Source: Ciborinia camelliae
Lineage: Eukaryota; Ascomycota; Leotiomycetes; Helotiales; Sclerotiniaceae
Direction of reading: 5' to 3'
Assembly (NCBI GenBank): GCA_025890175.1
Contig: JANPYM010000008.1
Span: 797,337-861,336, forward strand
DNA length: 64,000 nt
Below the pieces are notes generated by a model that did no database searches, had not been told where the DNA came from, and saw only the letters and a list, made by a program, of their open reading frames with translations. Made by a program: the position numbers and the translations under genes. This document shows positions 14,001 through 27,074 of the stretch, in pieces; the first letter of the stretch is position 1, and the number at the start of each line of letters is the position of its first letter.

Positions 14001-15781
14001 TTCACAGTTGTGGAAGACGGGCCCTGGGAACCAGTCTCCAGACTCAGCAGACGGCATTCGGTCTTTGGCGGAGCTTGCAGGTAACTTCCAATGCGTCCAA
14101 GACACCCAAGAGATGCAAATAGAAGTGGAATTGCCTGGAACAGCCAGACCAGCGGCTGAGTCATGAGCTGCAGCAATGAAAGCGATGTAAATATTTTGGT
14201 CGCATCGAGAATTGCACCACTTCCACGTGCCTGCAGGACAAAAACAAGAAATGTGAACACTGGTGATAGCAACAATGGGGCGAAAGAGACACTAGCTGTA
14301 AGCACCTCGATGTATCGGAAATACCTCGCTGCATGAAGCTCCGACCTTCGTAAGCCCGCAAGCACTGCATGTATACTGCCAGACAGACCCAGTAATCTAA
14401 CCCCCTTCATAGAAGCAATCGCTTTGACTGTTGCGCCAACACGTTCTTGTGTGGCTTCCATCCATTTTACTTGAGAACTGTTGGCGTAGGAGCTCATTAA
14501 GACCGAACCAATGCTGGAAAGAATAGCAACGACAGCAGGTGCCACACAAGCCACGCCAAGTTCGCGGTACAATAACCATACAGCTATAGCTACCTGAAGC
14601 ATGTTGGCCCATATCTCATGAACATCTTTGCAGCCTTGCAGAATACGCTCAATGTCCGCGCTCATTAGCGAAACTGGGGCCGTCATGTCATATTGTGCCA
14701 CATCAATGTAAGTTGTTTTTTTGTAAATCGCAGCAACAAGACATCCACGTACTTGGACAAGACATTTGTAAGTCAGACGCCAGTAGAAGCAGGTGGAGAT
14801 AGCGATGCCAAAGTATACAAGGCCATATGCACCAATGAATCCATACCCTTTACCATTGACAAAACCTCCCTCCCCTTGAAGGTATTGAAGGAGCTCACTC
14901 AACAGAAGAGGCTGGCAGATTGTCAGAGAGGTCTGCACAAGACGAGGGATCACAGGAAGAAAAAAAGACCACCCGAGACTTCGTAAAAGCACGAAAATGA
15001 TTGTCTGTGATGATCGGCTTCCCATTTTCGAGGCCCACGCTTCCCAGAATGCTTCTGATAGCCTTTCGGTCTTCAGTTCAGGTGCGAGGACATACAGATC
15101 TTTGGGGAAGATAATTCGTTTACGACCTTCTGACAAAATACCACGAAGCCATAGTAGGATACTCTGATTAAATACGCCGCTCGTTTCCTCTGGACTTAGA
15201 TTCTTTCCCAGTTCAGGAAACAGATAACTATCTTTCTCCACAGTTTCCAATGCTAGAATGCCAGTCTTGAGGACGAGTGAGGTCGTAAACAGGGCTGGAA
15301 TGGCGGTACCCGCATTTTTGAGCCACAAAGTCCTAGTTTCTACGGCATCAAAGAGGATTGAAAGCAGCAAATAAATACTGGTCAGCGCTGATGGACGACG
15401 CGAGTATCCATGCTCAACCCAAGACATGATGGCCAACGGAATAATGTCAATCAAAGACAATATCGCCGCCACCAAACTCGTTCGAGTTCCATACGCGCCC
15501 GGCTTGGTCCAGAGGGCTACCAAGACGCACTGTACAGTCCCATAAAGAGCTATTGCTACTAGCTTGCTCTGTTGCAAGTGGAAGCCCGCGACCTGCCTTT
15601 TCCTTCGAAAAATGAGCAAGTGTATTAGGCGCGTGATGCACAGGAAGAAGAACAGAGAGGATGGTGCAATCGAGAGAAAACTTTGCTCGAAGAGAAGAGT
15701 GAAATCAAAATCCCCTCGGCAGCCAATGACTGTTGGGCCAAAACCTCCATCGTCGCAAAGAGTGGATGTAGTGTTCACCAT
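11085..15781 (-). CDS. ABC transporter, ABCC (MRP-like) family
   Basis: A full-length ABCC transporter (about 1457 residues): an N-terminal hydrophobic TMD0-like region, TMD1, NBD1, TMD2 and NBD2. NBD1 has Walker A GPVASGKST (about 644-652), signature LSGGQRQR (from about 738) and Walker B LAVFDD, with Asp in place of the catalytic Glu. NBD2 has Walker A GRSGSGKSS (from about 1252), signature LSQGQKQ and an intact VLDEATS. The frame continues past LDEATS without homology, because an intron lies there. Donor GTATGT at 11639 and acceptor TTAG at 11317 remove 323 nt and join LDEATS to NVDQTAS, with the H-loop TVAHQ downstream. Such pumps export drugs, toxins or conjugates at the plasma or vacuolar membrane; the substrate cannot be told. 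NBD1 degeneracy is normal for ABCC proteins. Confidence 0.92.
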
Positions 15782-17630
15782 GGAGCTTGATTATCGGTTG
15801 ACTATGGCTGGATGGGGATGCGATTGAAAAATATGAGCCGAGGATGGGATGAGGATGAGCTGAGAATGATCGAGGATAAGGAGGGTCGTTAAATGATGAG
15901 GTGCCATCTGGCGATATGTTGAACCCATCTGTCTCTACCTACGAGAAATTAATCAACGGCGAGCCCAAAATGGAATGCGTTCTCCGAATGCCCAATTTGC
16001 TAATTTCTCGTATAAACCAATGGGGTTCAACAGATAAGAATCGCTTAGAAACACATGTTACCTACATCGTGAATTTTCTACTTCCAACAGTTATTCCTAG
16101 GGTCCTAGGAGTCTGAAGCTTTGCACGACACGTTGGTTTGGTTGCTTCCAGATCGCATATGGATGCGGAAATTTGTCCAATCAATCTATCCCGATGTTAT
16201 TATAATTATAAAACATATCCATTATTATAGAATTAGAAGATAATTTACCTAGTTTGTTTAAAAGAATAATCTGCCTGGTTCCATATATACAGTACCATAT
16301 ATATGATGTGCTTATTCAGCAAACAGTAATCCCTGACACAAATAGCACATTGTTTACACTATCAGCTCATATCAATAGCATCAATAGCATCATTGCTTAA
16401 GCTTGCAATGCTTTTGGCATTGCAATCTTCGGCATCACTTCTGACTTCATAACCCAACGATTTGAACATCAACCTGAGCATGTATCATTGAACTACAGTA
16501 CGTCGACGGTCCCACGAGTACAAGGAGCTGGAAACTGGCTTATTCAATCAGTGTCGAATTATTCCCATCTGAAATCATTGAAAGTGTGTCCTGACGACGT
16601 AACTTAAATACTTTCGTACTATCGCATCTGTATTCGTGAGTTACCTGGCTTGGACGATTGAGTCATCATTCGTGATCTACAACAATTTAAGATGAATATT
16701 GATTCGGCGAGAAAGACCATATGGCGTTGCAGAGCTGGACGCTTTGTAAATGTTGAATTTTCGTCTAAAATCAGTCTGATGGCGAAAAAGATATACGCGT
16801 TAGTCAATCTAAATCGTGTAGCCGAGAAAGAAGAGTTCACCATGGAAACTTAGCATCGAGTCTATATCGACTATTTGCTCTCCCAGTGGCACCCCGAAAG
16901 TTAGATTTCCTAGTGGATTGAACGGTTTCGGAAAGAAAGTCTACAATCTGGCATTGAGTACCTACCATAATAAGTTGCTTGGTTGGGAAAATGGCTTGAC
17001 AATCGTTAAGACTTTTACCTTCAACCTTCATGATCCGACTTTGAACCAAGCAACCAACTTCATCATGTCTGGTGTTACTATGCCAAGTGCATTATTGTTC
17101 AGAATGATGGCAACTTTTCGGTCATGTGTGGAGACAGACTAAACAATACGTAGGTGGTCAGCTGTTATATTATTCCAAGGTTATTAGGTATGGAATTTGT
17201 GCATTTTAGTTCAATTAATATAGTCAATCGTTCCATAGCTTATAGCCAGCAATACTTCAGTGAAGATCTAGTCGATCATGCTACGCATCCGGTCTATTAG
17301 TCCACCTTTGACATCATTATTTATGATCTCAGGAGTAACTGCGATCTACCTCCTTCAGAGGGAGCTAAGCCTATGCCTAAGCCTTTAAAGGTATAACGAA
17401 CGATCACCTAAGTCCCTTAAACTTTTTTACTTTCTTGTAGTCAATTTTAGTAATTTTAAGTGCAGTAGTTACTTATATAAGTACCTGCCCATAGGAATTC
17501 CAATATTACAAAAGTCTTTCTTCCAATATTTTCTTCCAACATTTGAGAAACATCATCTTCAGCTCAATGCACATTGGCAAATACGAGAAACCTTCTATCA
17601 AACATTCACGCATAACAAAATTCATTTAAA
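15782..17630. other. 1.8 kb intergenic stretch without a convincing gene
   Basis: The ABCC promoter lies at its left end. Short open frames exist on both strands (15901-16116 plus, 16619-17049 minus, 16918-17142 plus) but none has a recognisable domain or joins into a longer spliced product. A TATA-like ACTTATATAAG lies at about 17472-17482, about 150 bp before the small ORF at 17631. Confidence 0.5.
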
Positions 17631-17846
17631 ATGCCTGAACAAGAATACAAAGAAGGTGCGCTGGTCAGGTGTCCACCACAAACCTTGGATACTAAGTCAA
17701 TAAGTCCTCTCCTCTCTTTGCCTAAGGAGATTCAGGTATTGGTTTACACATATTCTTTAACTGGTAGCGACGTGTTAATATCTCTGTGGTTCGGGGGTTG
17801 GGGATTATGGAGTCATTTGACACTGGATTTAATGGAAAGGAATTGA
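17631..17846 (+). CDS. Possible F-box/2EXR-like N-terminal fragment
   Basis: A short frame starts at an ATG in good context (AAAATGC) about 150 bp downstream of a TATATAAG element. Residues from about 25 read SPLLSLPKEIQVLVYTYSL, which resembles the first helix of F-box or 2EXR proteins (LPxEIxxxIxxY). The similarity stops after about 20 residues and the frame ends at 71. No later exon restores homology, so this is either the first exon of a gene whose splicing I could not follow or a truncated relic of this large fungal family. Confidence 0.3.
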   Translation: MPEQEYKEGALVRCPPQTLDTKSISPLLSLPKEIQVLVYTYSLTGSDVLISLWFGGWGLWSHLTLDLMERN

Positions 17847-17849
17847 GTT

Positions 17850-18172
17850 CCTGGTTTATTACAGGATGTGATTTCTATTCATACGATTAAAGGACTAGGA
17901 GATAGAAGACACGACGATGGTCTATTATTTAATGAGAGAAGATATTGACGGAGGAGGTCGACAGCTTTCATCTATGGTTGTTATTAACCGGGGCCATTGT
18001 AATGGTGCTAAATATTCTTAACAAAGGAAGCTGGACTCCTCGATCAAAATCCACTTTGGTTTTCGAATATTGAGCATGTTTGGGTAGGTATGCATCGACT
18101 GTATTGAATATTATTGGATACGCTGCATGACTATGTTACAGTCATCGTCTCTATCTCTTCAACCCCTCTTCA
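17850..18172. other. Intergenic stretch
   Basis: No gene was recognised. It lies between the small ORF ending at 17846 and the 3' end of the SET-domain gene, and contains no obvious repeat. Confidence 0.5.
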
Positions 18173-19940
18173 CTAGCCAAGCGCACATCTCTTACATCGG
18201 CAGGAACCCGAAAGCCATGGCCGAAGTTTTTCCTGCCTATCTTCAGTTGACAGTGAGTGAGTATCGATGTATCTTGTGCACACCTCCTCGCCCTTTTTGA
18301 TATCCCTCCCAGCAACGAGAAGTTTCTTGGAGCAGTGAATTCCAGTGTCAAGCCCGCATAACATGTATGGTTCTTCGCAGCTATGGTTTAGCAGTGAATA
18401 TGTCGCATCTAACCATGATATGTTCTGGTTATTGGTGCCACTCCCGGCACAATTGATTTTATGCCGACCCCTTCACGAATAAGTGTTAAAATTCGTACTT
18501 AAATGGGAGAACTCTCCGAATAAACGTACCATACTGATTCTAACACCCAAGCATCGTAATCTTTGTTGGAGAAAACATCTATACCGAGCTTTTCAAGGAT
18601 CCTCATGGGCCCAATAACTCGAGCCTCTAAACTCCAAGTAAGATCATCGGTCCCTTCCTCGATTGGCAGGCTAGCCAAAAGGGGATGTTGCAATGGATTT
18701 CCACCCCCCTGCTTGCACGTCGCCAAAAGCCGTAACCATATCATATTGGAGATTTCTGGTCCGCCGAGAACACAATTTTTGTTTTTCACGGCTTCGTAGA
18801 ATTCCGATATATTCACCCCGCATTGGGCATCATGATAATAATTCTGGGCGATATATTTGCATTCCCGACTACAAAAATAGAGCTGGGGACAGCAGGAAAA
18901 CCCAAACTTCCGGCTAGATGATTCCAGCTTACGGCAACAGTTAAAGCAACTGCCTCGTTCGCCATCCATTTGGGATCCAGTGACGCAGAGCGCTGGTTTT
19001 GTCGCTAAGACCGTTTCACCGGCTTTAATATCTTTGGTGGCAAAAACACCATAAGAGATAACGCCAGATTCTGGTGGCATCGTGTTCATTGGCGAGGGTT
19101 GAAGTGTGAGCACTCTGGAACATTTGCTGAGATTCTCATTCGCAACTTGAATCACTTTATCACTTCGAGTACGGAATTCGCGTGGGACCCATGGGTAATG
19201 CCTCATCGATACGACTCCCATTTCCGTTGTCAGCCACTTTATCATGTCAGGCTTCACAAAATCCATCAGGTTAGAGAATTCTCGGTACTTGGCGTTTGCA
19301 TGTTGAAGGGAGGATTTGAAATCAAGGTCGCCGGGATAATACTTCAAAGCTTGTGAACATATCGATTTCATATCCTGAAATGCCCTTAGAAGCTCAAGGG
19401 AAGAAATCAAATGATTATATCTGGAATAAATTCATTTGTAAGCCATGACACCAGCTAGTAAGAGGAGGGAATTTAGCATACGCTAACTTTCGTTCGCTTT
19501 TAAGTATATTCAACAGCTGTAGTCCAAGTGCGGTACTGGATATTTCTATAGCATCCTGCGAAGTGTCAGAGAAGGATGAATATATGAAGGTTTGTTCTGA
19601 ATTGGACTACCTTGCCATCTCGAAAGCATTCCATCATACCCATCTCAAACCACACTCTGGTGCCGAGTTCTTCGTTATCAAACACAAAGTTTGCCAGAGT
19701 AATCGCTTTAAAAGCATCAGAAGCTGCTAATTCTGGAAATCCCAGAGATAGAAGAGCTGCAGACCGCTGTCTCCAATGTTGTGGATTATAGGGGAAACGC
19801 AATACATTTGCGGCAGAAGCTCTGAGCTTATCACGATTACTCTCTACCACCCTGCGATTTGGAGGTGTCCATGATGGGAATTTGAAATTTATCTCAGAGA
19901 CAGTAGGTCGCCAATTCTTGAACTGCCAGTCGTTCTCCAT
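18173..19940 (-). CDS. SET-domain protein with MYND-like zinc cluster
   Basis: The spliced model has four exons: 19611-19940, 19482-19555, 18530-19420 and 18173-18470, giving 530 residues. Introns have donors GTAGTC, GTATGC and GTACGT with AG acceptors, and all junctions keep frame. The N-terminal part is helical and TPR-like. The first SET segment (GVFATKDIKAGETV, about 258-271) is followed by a cysteine cluster (about 293-335, including CFNCC and FCSREC). The core SET motif NHSC is at 460-463 and the Cys-rich post-SET CRCKRC near the end. This order resembles SMYD-type lysine methyltransferases, in which MYND splits SET. Targets are unknown. A TATATAAGG box lies about 125 bp upstream inside a segment that is duplicated before the gene at 24929. 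Confidence 0.82.
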
Positions 19941-19965
19941 CGTGCTGAATGAAACTAGAGATTAG

Positions 19966-20160
19966 AATTGTTGGTATCAACCTGGTGTATGTTGAAAGTG
20001 TAAGTACTTAATCCTATGTATGAAAATGCATCTTGATTCCTATAAACTATGCTAAGTGTGATTCCTTATATAGAGAGCCCAAGTACTAGCACATACGCTG
20101 GTCAGTACTAGTCAGTTCGTAAGGCCCCTTATGTACGGCCACATGATTGTACCGACAAGA
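19966..20160 (-). promoter_or_regulatory. Promoter segment, copy 1 (upstream of the SET gene)
   Basis: The segment begins about 30 bp upstream of the SET start codon and includes a TATA box (TATATAAGG on the minus strand, plus-strand 20064-20072). It matches 24936-25120 along most of its length, with small gaps. Shared words include ATCAACCTGGTGTAT, TTAATCCTATGTATGA and GGCCCC-TATGTA. It therefore covers the probable core promoter and leader of this gene. Confidence 0.75.
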
Positions 20161-21555
20161 ATGTTCGAACAGCTTTGTTAGATTTCTTGATTGTTTGCTA
20201 GAATGCAAATAGTGCTGCTGATGGGAGAGTGGGGAAGATGTTTATGATTGATTAGTTAGCAGCCTAATTCTAAAGCACCTTTAGCAAATAAGTCGGGTAC
20301 CAGCAGCAAGTACCAGCAAGGCATATTACAGGCTGTAGTGTAGAGTTTGCAGTCCTTTAACCCCTACCACAATGCAATATATTACTACATTTCTCTAGGC
20401 ATTTCCCTAGGCATATAGTGGAACATCCTATGCTCCTCTTTCCCAGATCCCAATGCTTTTCGTATTTTTGATTTCTTGAATATTCTCCTTCCAGAACTCA
20501 TGAACTTTCTATGTTTATTCTCATCACATCTAGTTTGAAACAAAAAGTTTTTTTGTCTTAATTCTCTGCATCTAATCATGTAACTTGTTGTTCCAAAGGT
20601 TCAGTTTTCTTTTGGAGATCTTTACATCTTCAACTGTAACATATGATCCAAAAGACATCGATAACTCTCTTGGAGGTCCCTTACAAGTTAGAAATTTCCT
20701 GAAACGACTTGGTTGACCTCACAGCAGATGTGATTGCACATGATGTACAGTCTATTGGTCTTTTAATAAGTTCGATCGGCTTTAGCAGTGGTTCTCTGCC
20801 AGGTCATGGTGCATGGGTTCCCTCTAATATCGAGCCCAAACATGATGTACGATCATCTCCGAAGTCAAGCTATTGAGAACAGAATATCATGGTTCATGCC
20901 TACACTCAAGCCTTAAAGATTCGGTTCGCTTGTGATTCACCGAAAAGAGCAAATGCCGTCCAGGTATCAACTTCAGGATTCAAATGCATCATTTAAGCGA
21001 AAGGGAAGTTATCGTGTCTGCAGGAGCTTTTCACTCCCCTAACGATGTGGGGCATCTGGTGAGAAGCTACTCTTGAGCTTGAATGCACTGTGCTAACATG
21101 GGGAAGGAATTGGCATTCTGCTTCAGGCCAGCCAGACGGAAAAGAATTTAGTGATTGATACTTCGATCTTTCCTTTTGCGCGTCCTGAACATCCTCAAGC
21201 CTCTGTTTACATGATTGCGGAGAAGATTGTGGATGATATAAATGACTGGAGACGATTTTTGAGAGCAGTGAGAAAGTTCTCAGATGAGATTGATCAATAT
21301 CATGGCAGCAGTGAAAAGGGGCCACTGAAGAATTGTGAATGGCGACAGAAGTAATGAATAGCCTCCACGCAGCTCGAACAAGATGCAACCACTCGACTGC
21401 TGAGTGAAAAGGAAGTTTCATTGTCAAAATTGCACCAGTCCAACCATATGATAGTATACATCATCGAGATCCCAGAACTAGAACACGACCATTATAAAGC
21501 TTAATAACCCAACCAACTCCACGATGCATACCCTATACTCATGTACACCTCGAAC
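20161..21555. other. 1.4 kb stretch with only ambiguous fragments
   Basis: No intact gene was recognised. A plus-strand frame around 21151-21354 has protein-like composition in its second half (EKIVDDINDWRRFLRAVRKF) and may be a degraded exon, but I could not link it to a family or to other exons. The overlapping minus frame at 20993-21427 looks like its shadow. Confidence 0.4.
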
Positions 21556-22882
<1,327 letters not shown>

Positions 22883-24929
22883 TCAGCTACACTCCCATAC
22901 TTCCATCGCTCCACCTCTATTCGGTGCAAGTTTAGCACGAAGGCCCGATGCAACTTTCTCCATTTCTTTCTCAGTATTCAAAGCATCAGGATTCCAGTTA
23001 AAATTTGGAGATACATTCTGAAGCCTTCCATGAAAGAAAAGAGTCAACGGACTAGATCCCCATAACCCAGCCTGGCATTTCCGTGTCTTCATATAAGTCG
23101 CCATAAACAATATGACCGCAAGTATTAATAAAGAGACTGGGAGAGATAAATAGCCCCATCGCACAACAACTATTTGTTTCTGCATCCATACTGTGCCCGT
23201 AACAACCTGAGTGGGAGCAATCTGAAACGTAGCATTTTCTGATTGCTGCAGAGTGTGAGTGTCGTTTGCTCGCAGTGCGGTCGTCATATACGCCGCCAAA
23301 GCATACATGGAAGTTGTAACATTTTGTGCTTGGTAATACATTATTTGATGTAACTGCGGCGGTGTCTGCTGTATTTCCTGTGGCATTTCCATTCAGGAAA
23401 CCATCCTCAATAAACTTGCTGGCAATCATCAAATATGTGCTCCACGGAACGACGAATGTATTGTTGTACATAGGCCTCGATTTGTCGCCTGGTATATTAT
23501 ACACAATGGGAGTAGTGTCATAGTTGATCTCGTTAATATTCCGAAAGTAATATTTCGTATCATTGCTCGTGTAAGTTGGTATTTTGAGGCCGTTCTGCGC
23601 CTGGGTCCATTCATGTATAATATTTTCTGAGTACTTCCCGTTTCTGACTGCGGCATTGATTTTCTGAACAGAAAGATAGAAGAAGCATCTGCCTGCCTCA
23701 AAGGTTGTGTTTGGGTAAACAATCCCGTCATAATACGGGCTGCCGAACCACAGGCTCCCTGTAGCTTTGACCCACTGAGTCATGGCGAGGAACCCAGTTG
23801 TGTTTGCATAAGGTCGTAAGATTTCTAGAGTAGCATTGTCAAGCTCATTTGTAGACCTCGATTCAATAATAAAGACGAGTTCCGGATTCATGTTTTGAAG
23901 CATGGGCTGCAAGACGGTGTCTTCTACCGATTCAAAGGTGCAGCTATCAACAGAATAACCATTAGACGAACAATTGAGTTGAATATGAGCCGTAATGTTT
24001 TCGCACTTGGAGCTCACAGAGAGTGTGCTAAAGGGTTCCCAAGTACAATTTCCGCTAGGACAGTTGAACGGCGGGTTTGGAAGAGGAGCAAGATTCGAAG
24101 AAAGCAAACCACTATACATTGCTGACCTGATATTATATGGAAGACTGAGTGCTGGAGGGTGTATTAGAAGGAATGATGAACAGAAGAAGAAAAGAATGAC
24201 CAGCTTACAAGGTGTTTCAAAATCGAAAAATTCCACCCCGGCATCATATGTGTGCGCCGCAACTGATTGGGCATCTCTAGTAGTGTCTTTCACTGTCATA
24301 GAAATGTACTCCACACTTTGCTGGAAGAAAGGATCAAGAGCTAAAGCTAACAACGTGATGGCTGCGCCAAGGCTAGCGCACCCTCTGCAAAATATCAGGA
24401 ATATGCCTTAGAGGGAACAAAGATAGGGCAGTGCATACCTGAGACGTAGTTTCTTAAGTAACGTAGCACACCCTAAGGAGGATCCTCTACTTGCATCATC
24501 GTAGTAACAAACATCTCCAAGAGATCTTGGCTTCCTATACCATAACCAGCAGGCTTGGCCAATACTCCGGGATACTGCCGCCATGAGGCACCCGCGGAAG
24601 ATGGTAGATACAACCGAAACGATGGCATTGATTGAAACTCTTTCTGACCCCAAATACCAGGTCGGGCGCTCTTTTCTGTCATGCTTTAAGAGCAGAACCA
24701 CAAGCCCAAACAAAGATGTACCCGCCAATACTAAGCTGAATATTTCGAAACTTGCGGAGCTCAATATGGTGAAGATTGATAGTTGCTCCCATCGGCATTG
24801 GCCAAAGTCCTCGACAAGAAAATTCTGGGATTCCTTGAAAGCCTCATTTTCATTTGTTGTGTTAGGAAAAGCAGGATGCGTTTCCGGGAAAATTTTGGTA
24901 TCGACGGTTGGGTTGCGTTCAGCATCCAT
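22883..24929 (-). CDS. DUF3176-type fungal membrane protein with a frameshift
   Basis: Exons 24439-24929, 24209-24384 and 22883-24151 are joined by introns of 54 and 57 nt (donors GTATGC and GTAAGC). The second intron keeps frame if read through, but has a CTAATAC branch word and interrupts the homologous region. The product has the family layout: an N-terminal membrane segment, SINAIVSVVSTIFRG and DASRGSSLG motifs, ALDPFFQQSVEY, a long extracellular part rich in NxT/S sites, and a C-terminal membrane segment (RWGYLSLPVSLLILAV) before TLFFHGRLQ. Near 23350-23395 the frame shifts by one base: the first frame ends after NGNATGN and the family motif YMTTALR continues in another. No intron explains this. 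Function unknown. It may be a recent pseudogene. The start is MDAERNP, just after the duplicated promoter. Confidence 0.7.
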
Positions 24930-24935
24930 GTTAGT

Positions 24936-25120
24936 AACTGTTGGCATCAACCTGGTGTATATGAAAGTGTAAGAACTTAATCCTATGTATGATAATGCTT
25001 GATTATTATAAACAATGCTAAGGTTGATATCTTATTTAGAGCTCCCAGGTGTTAGTACGTACGCTAGTCACTTCGTACGGCCCCCTATGTAAATTCAAAT
25101 GATCGTACTGGCAGTAACCT
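24936..25120 (-). promoter_or_regulatory. Promoter segment, copy 2 (upstream of the DUF3176 gene)
   Basis: This is the second copy of the segment at 19966-20160, in the same orientation relative to the gene it precedes. The match runs to within about 10 bp of the start codon at 24929. The TATA box of copy 1 is replaced here by a weaker TAAATAAG-like word, and a short block of copy 1 (about 11 bp near 20110-20120) is missing. Confidence 0.7.
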
Positions 25121-26100
25121 TCTGCGAATATATGTGGTTAAGGTATAGGCTTAAGCAATCACACTTCCGTATCAAAACCCAAAATCTTGCCCCGGAAACC
25201 CCAAAGTCAATATATATTTCGGCAGGGCAGTGATTTACTTGGAAATTGACAATAAAACCACCTTACATTGATGATCTGATTCCATCACCTTATATTTGGA
25301 AGTTTCCCGAGGCGGTGTTGGGTGAAATCGGTCTAGCTCAATACAAACTGCCTGATGGGTTTCCTGCAATATGCCGCATTGAAGGTTTAAATATATCCTG
25401 GAACCCAAAATATGTAAGTCAGTGCCCCAAAAGAGTTTGAAGTGTGATTTGAAATCGCTCGCGAGGCATTGACAAGATCAGTTGCATGATGCCACATCCC
25501 GATTCGAGTAAATCTTGATGATTCAGATGCAAGAACGTCAACAATTTCAATGTACGACAATTGAAACCGGTTCCATGTTACCTCTTCAATTTCGGTATGT
25601 TGCAGCACCACAAGAAGAATTCATCGGATTTGATAGTAACACAGTGGAATGAGAACTTTTACTTCGAGGAGTCTTTGAGTCTAAATGATCTCATTCCAGA
25701 TGTTGTGCCAAATAGGCCTGAAAAGTCACAAACTATACGAGGTTTTCATGTGCAATGATCTTGACTTCACGCTGATGAGTGTAACCCGACGGCTATGCGC
25801 ATGCTCATTGCACAAATAGCAGCCCGTGTTATTCGGCTAAATTGCATCATGACAATATGCTTCAGAGTGATACAACTTCCTAGGCGCAGCTAATATCCGG
25901 CATACTCTTTTCCTAGACTTTAAATGCGCTCAGCAGTTGCACTAGAATTGCAAGCTTCGTTCCCTCAAATGCCTGTATTTTTGGTGATGAAGTTACACCT
26001 ATTGATCAAATGACCAGCGAAGCTGCTTTTCTATGGTTTTTGCTAAGTATTTCCTGCTCATCCATAACAGAGATCGAAGGAGAATTAAAACCGAAAAGTT
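25121..26100. other. Gene debris, no intact gene
   Basis: Two plus-strand pieces read like parts of a protein: 25246-25440 (contains YIDDLIPSPYIWKFPEAVLG) and a short frame 25528-25653 (contains GSMLPLQFRYVAAPQEEF). They are in different frames, stop quickly, and I do not recognise the family. The rest holds nothing I can support. Confidence 0.35.
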
Positions 26101-26109
26101 GCACTAGCC

Positions 26110-26494
26110 GCTTACATTACATAATTCGGGCTGGCGTTGTTGATCAGTATATTAACCTGATCCTTCAATCTTTCAAGGACAACTGCAGCAGAAGTTCGCA
26201 TACTAGAAAATGAAGCGTTTCCCATCTCTACTAACGTAATGCGACCGGGCTCTAGAACTTTAGCAAGAGAAATCTCGGCTTTGTTTATGTGAGGGGCAGT
26301 GAAGCATAACGTAGCCCCCGTGACGGACAATGCTTTCGCCGTTCCGAGACCAATATCGGATTTTGAACCGGAGAGGACTATTACTTTGTCCGTGAGTTTG
26401 CCAACGAGAGATTCATCTTGGATAATCTGAAGACTAGTCGGTCAAGCATCTCCGGGCCCTGGGGATTGATGTGAGATGCGGCGTATACACTCAT
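26110..26494 (-). pseudogene. Truncated short-chain dehydrogenase/reductase (SDR) pseudogene
   Basis: The N-terminal third of a fungal SDR is legible. The start is at 26494 (MSVYAASHINPQGP). A Rossmann segment follows with SGSKSDIGLG in place of the usual TGxxxGxG, then TAKALSVTGATL, and finally VNILINNASP, the NNAG-like motif. Two lesions lie near 26450-26460: a one-base deletion after NPQGP and a TGA where the family usually has Arg (consistent with CGA to TGA). The protein ends at a stop near 26112 and no catalytic YxxxK region follows. It is a dead fragment of a retinol-dehydrogenase-like NAD(P)-dependent oxidoreductase, surrounded by other debris. Confidence 0.75.
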
Positions 26495-27074
26495 ATTGGA
26501 CAGTAGACAAGGTCTAAAACTTGTGGTTGAAAATTTGCAATTGAGATACTGGCGATGACTTTTTGGAGGGCGCAAAGACATGTTTAGGCAAAACAGATTT
26601 ATATGTAGATTCAACGCTACATCTGGACACTCTGAGCCCCCTGAGTCTCGCTTCGGCGCATTGGTTCGCTAAAATGTGGGGATATATACAGTTGAACTTG
26701 TTCATACTGGATCGAAAAATCCGACAAATCAAATCCTGTATAAAAAGATTTCCGGTATAACCAGGTCTGAATAAAGCTTTATATAATTTTATATAGACTT
26801 CATGTGAGGATCCTGCTCCAATCCCCCGATATTTTCCAAAAAAGCTACCCTCCACCCCTTTCCACCAATAATACCACTCAAATCATACCGAATCGGCTCA
26901 GGACCTGTCCGCTAATCCGGTATAAGCTAGAAATTCGGTATTCCCATATAAAAAATGGTGAAAGCGGGAATTTCATCCGGTGTAAACAAGCTCAACAAGT
27001 TCAACTGTAGTTGCATCGGCAGTGCCATCAGCGCCGCCTATTTCACGTAACCGGTTGCTAGTAGTAACTAGTAA
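26495..27074. other. Intergenic stretch
   Basis: No gene was recognised; the open frames here are short and without features. It separates the SDR fragment from the 3' end of the small secreted-protein gene. Confidence 0.5.

Noticed and set aside
16619..17142. Group of short ORFs on both strands
   Set aside because: No frame carries a recognisable motif and no combination of splice sites gives a longer product.
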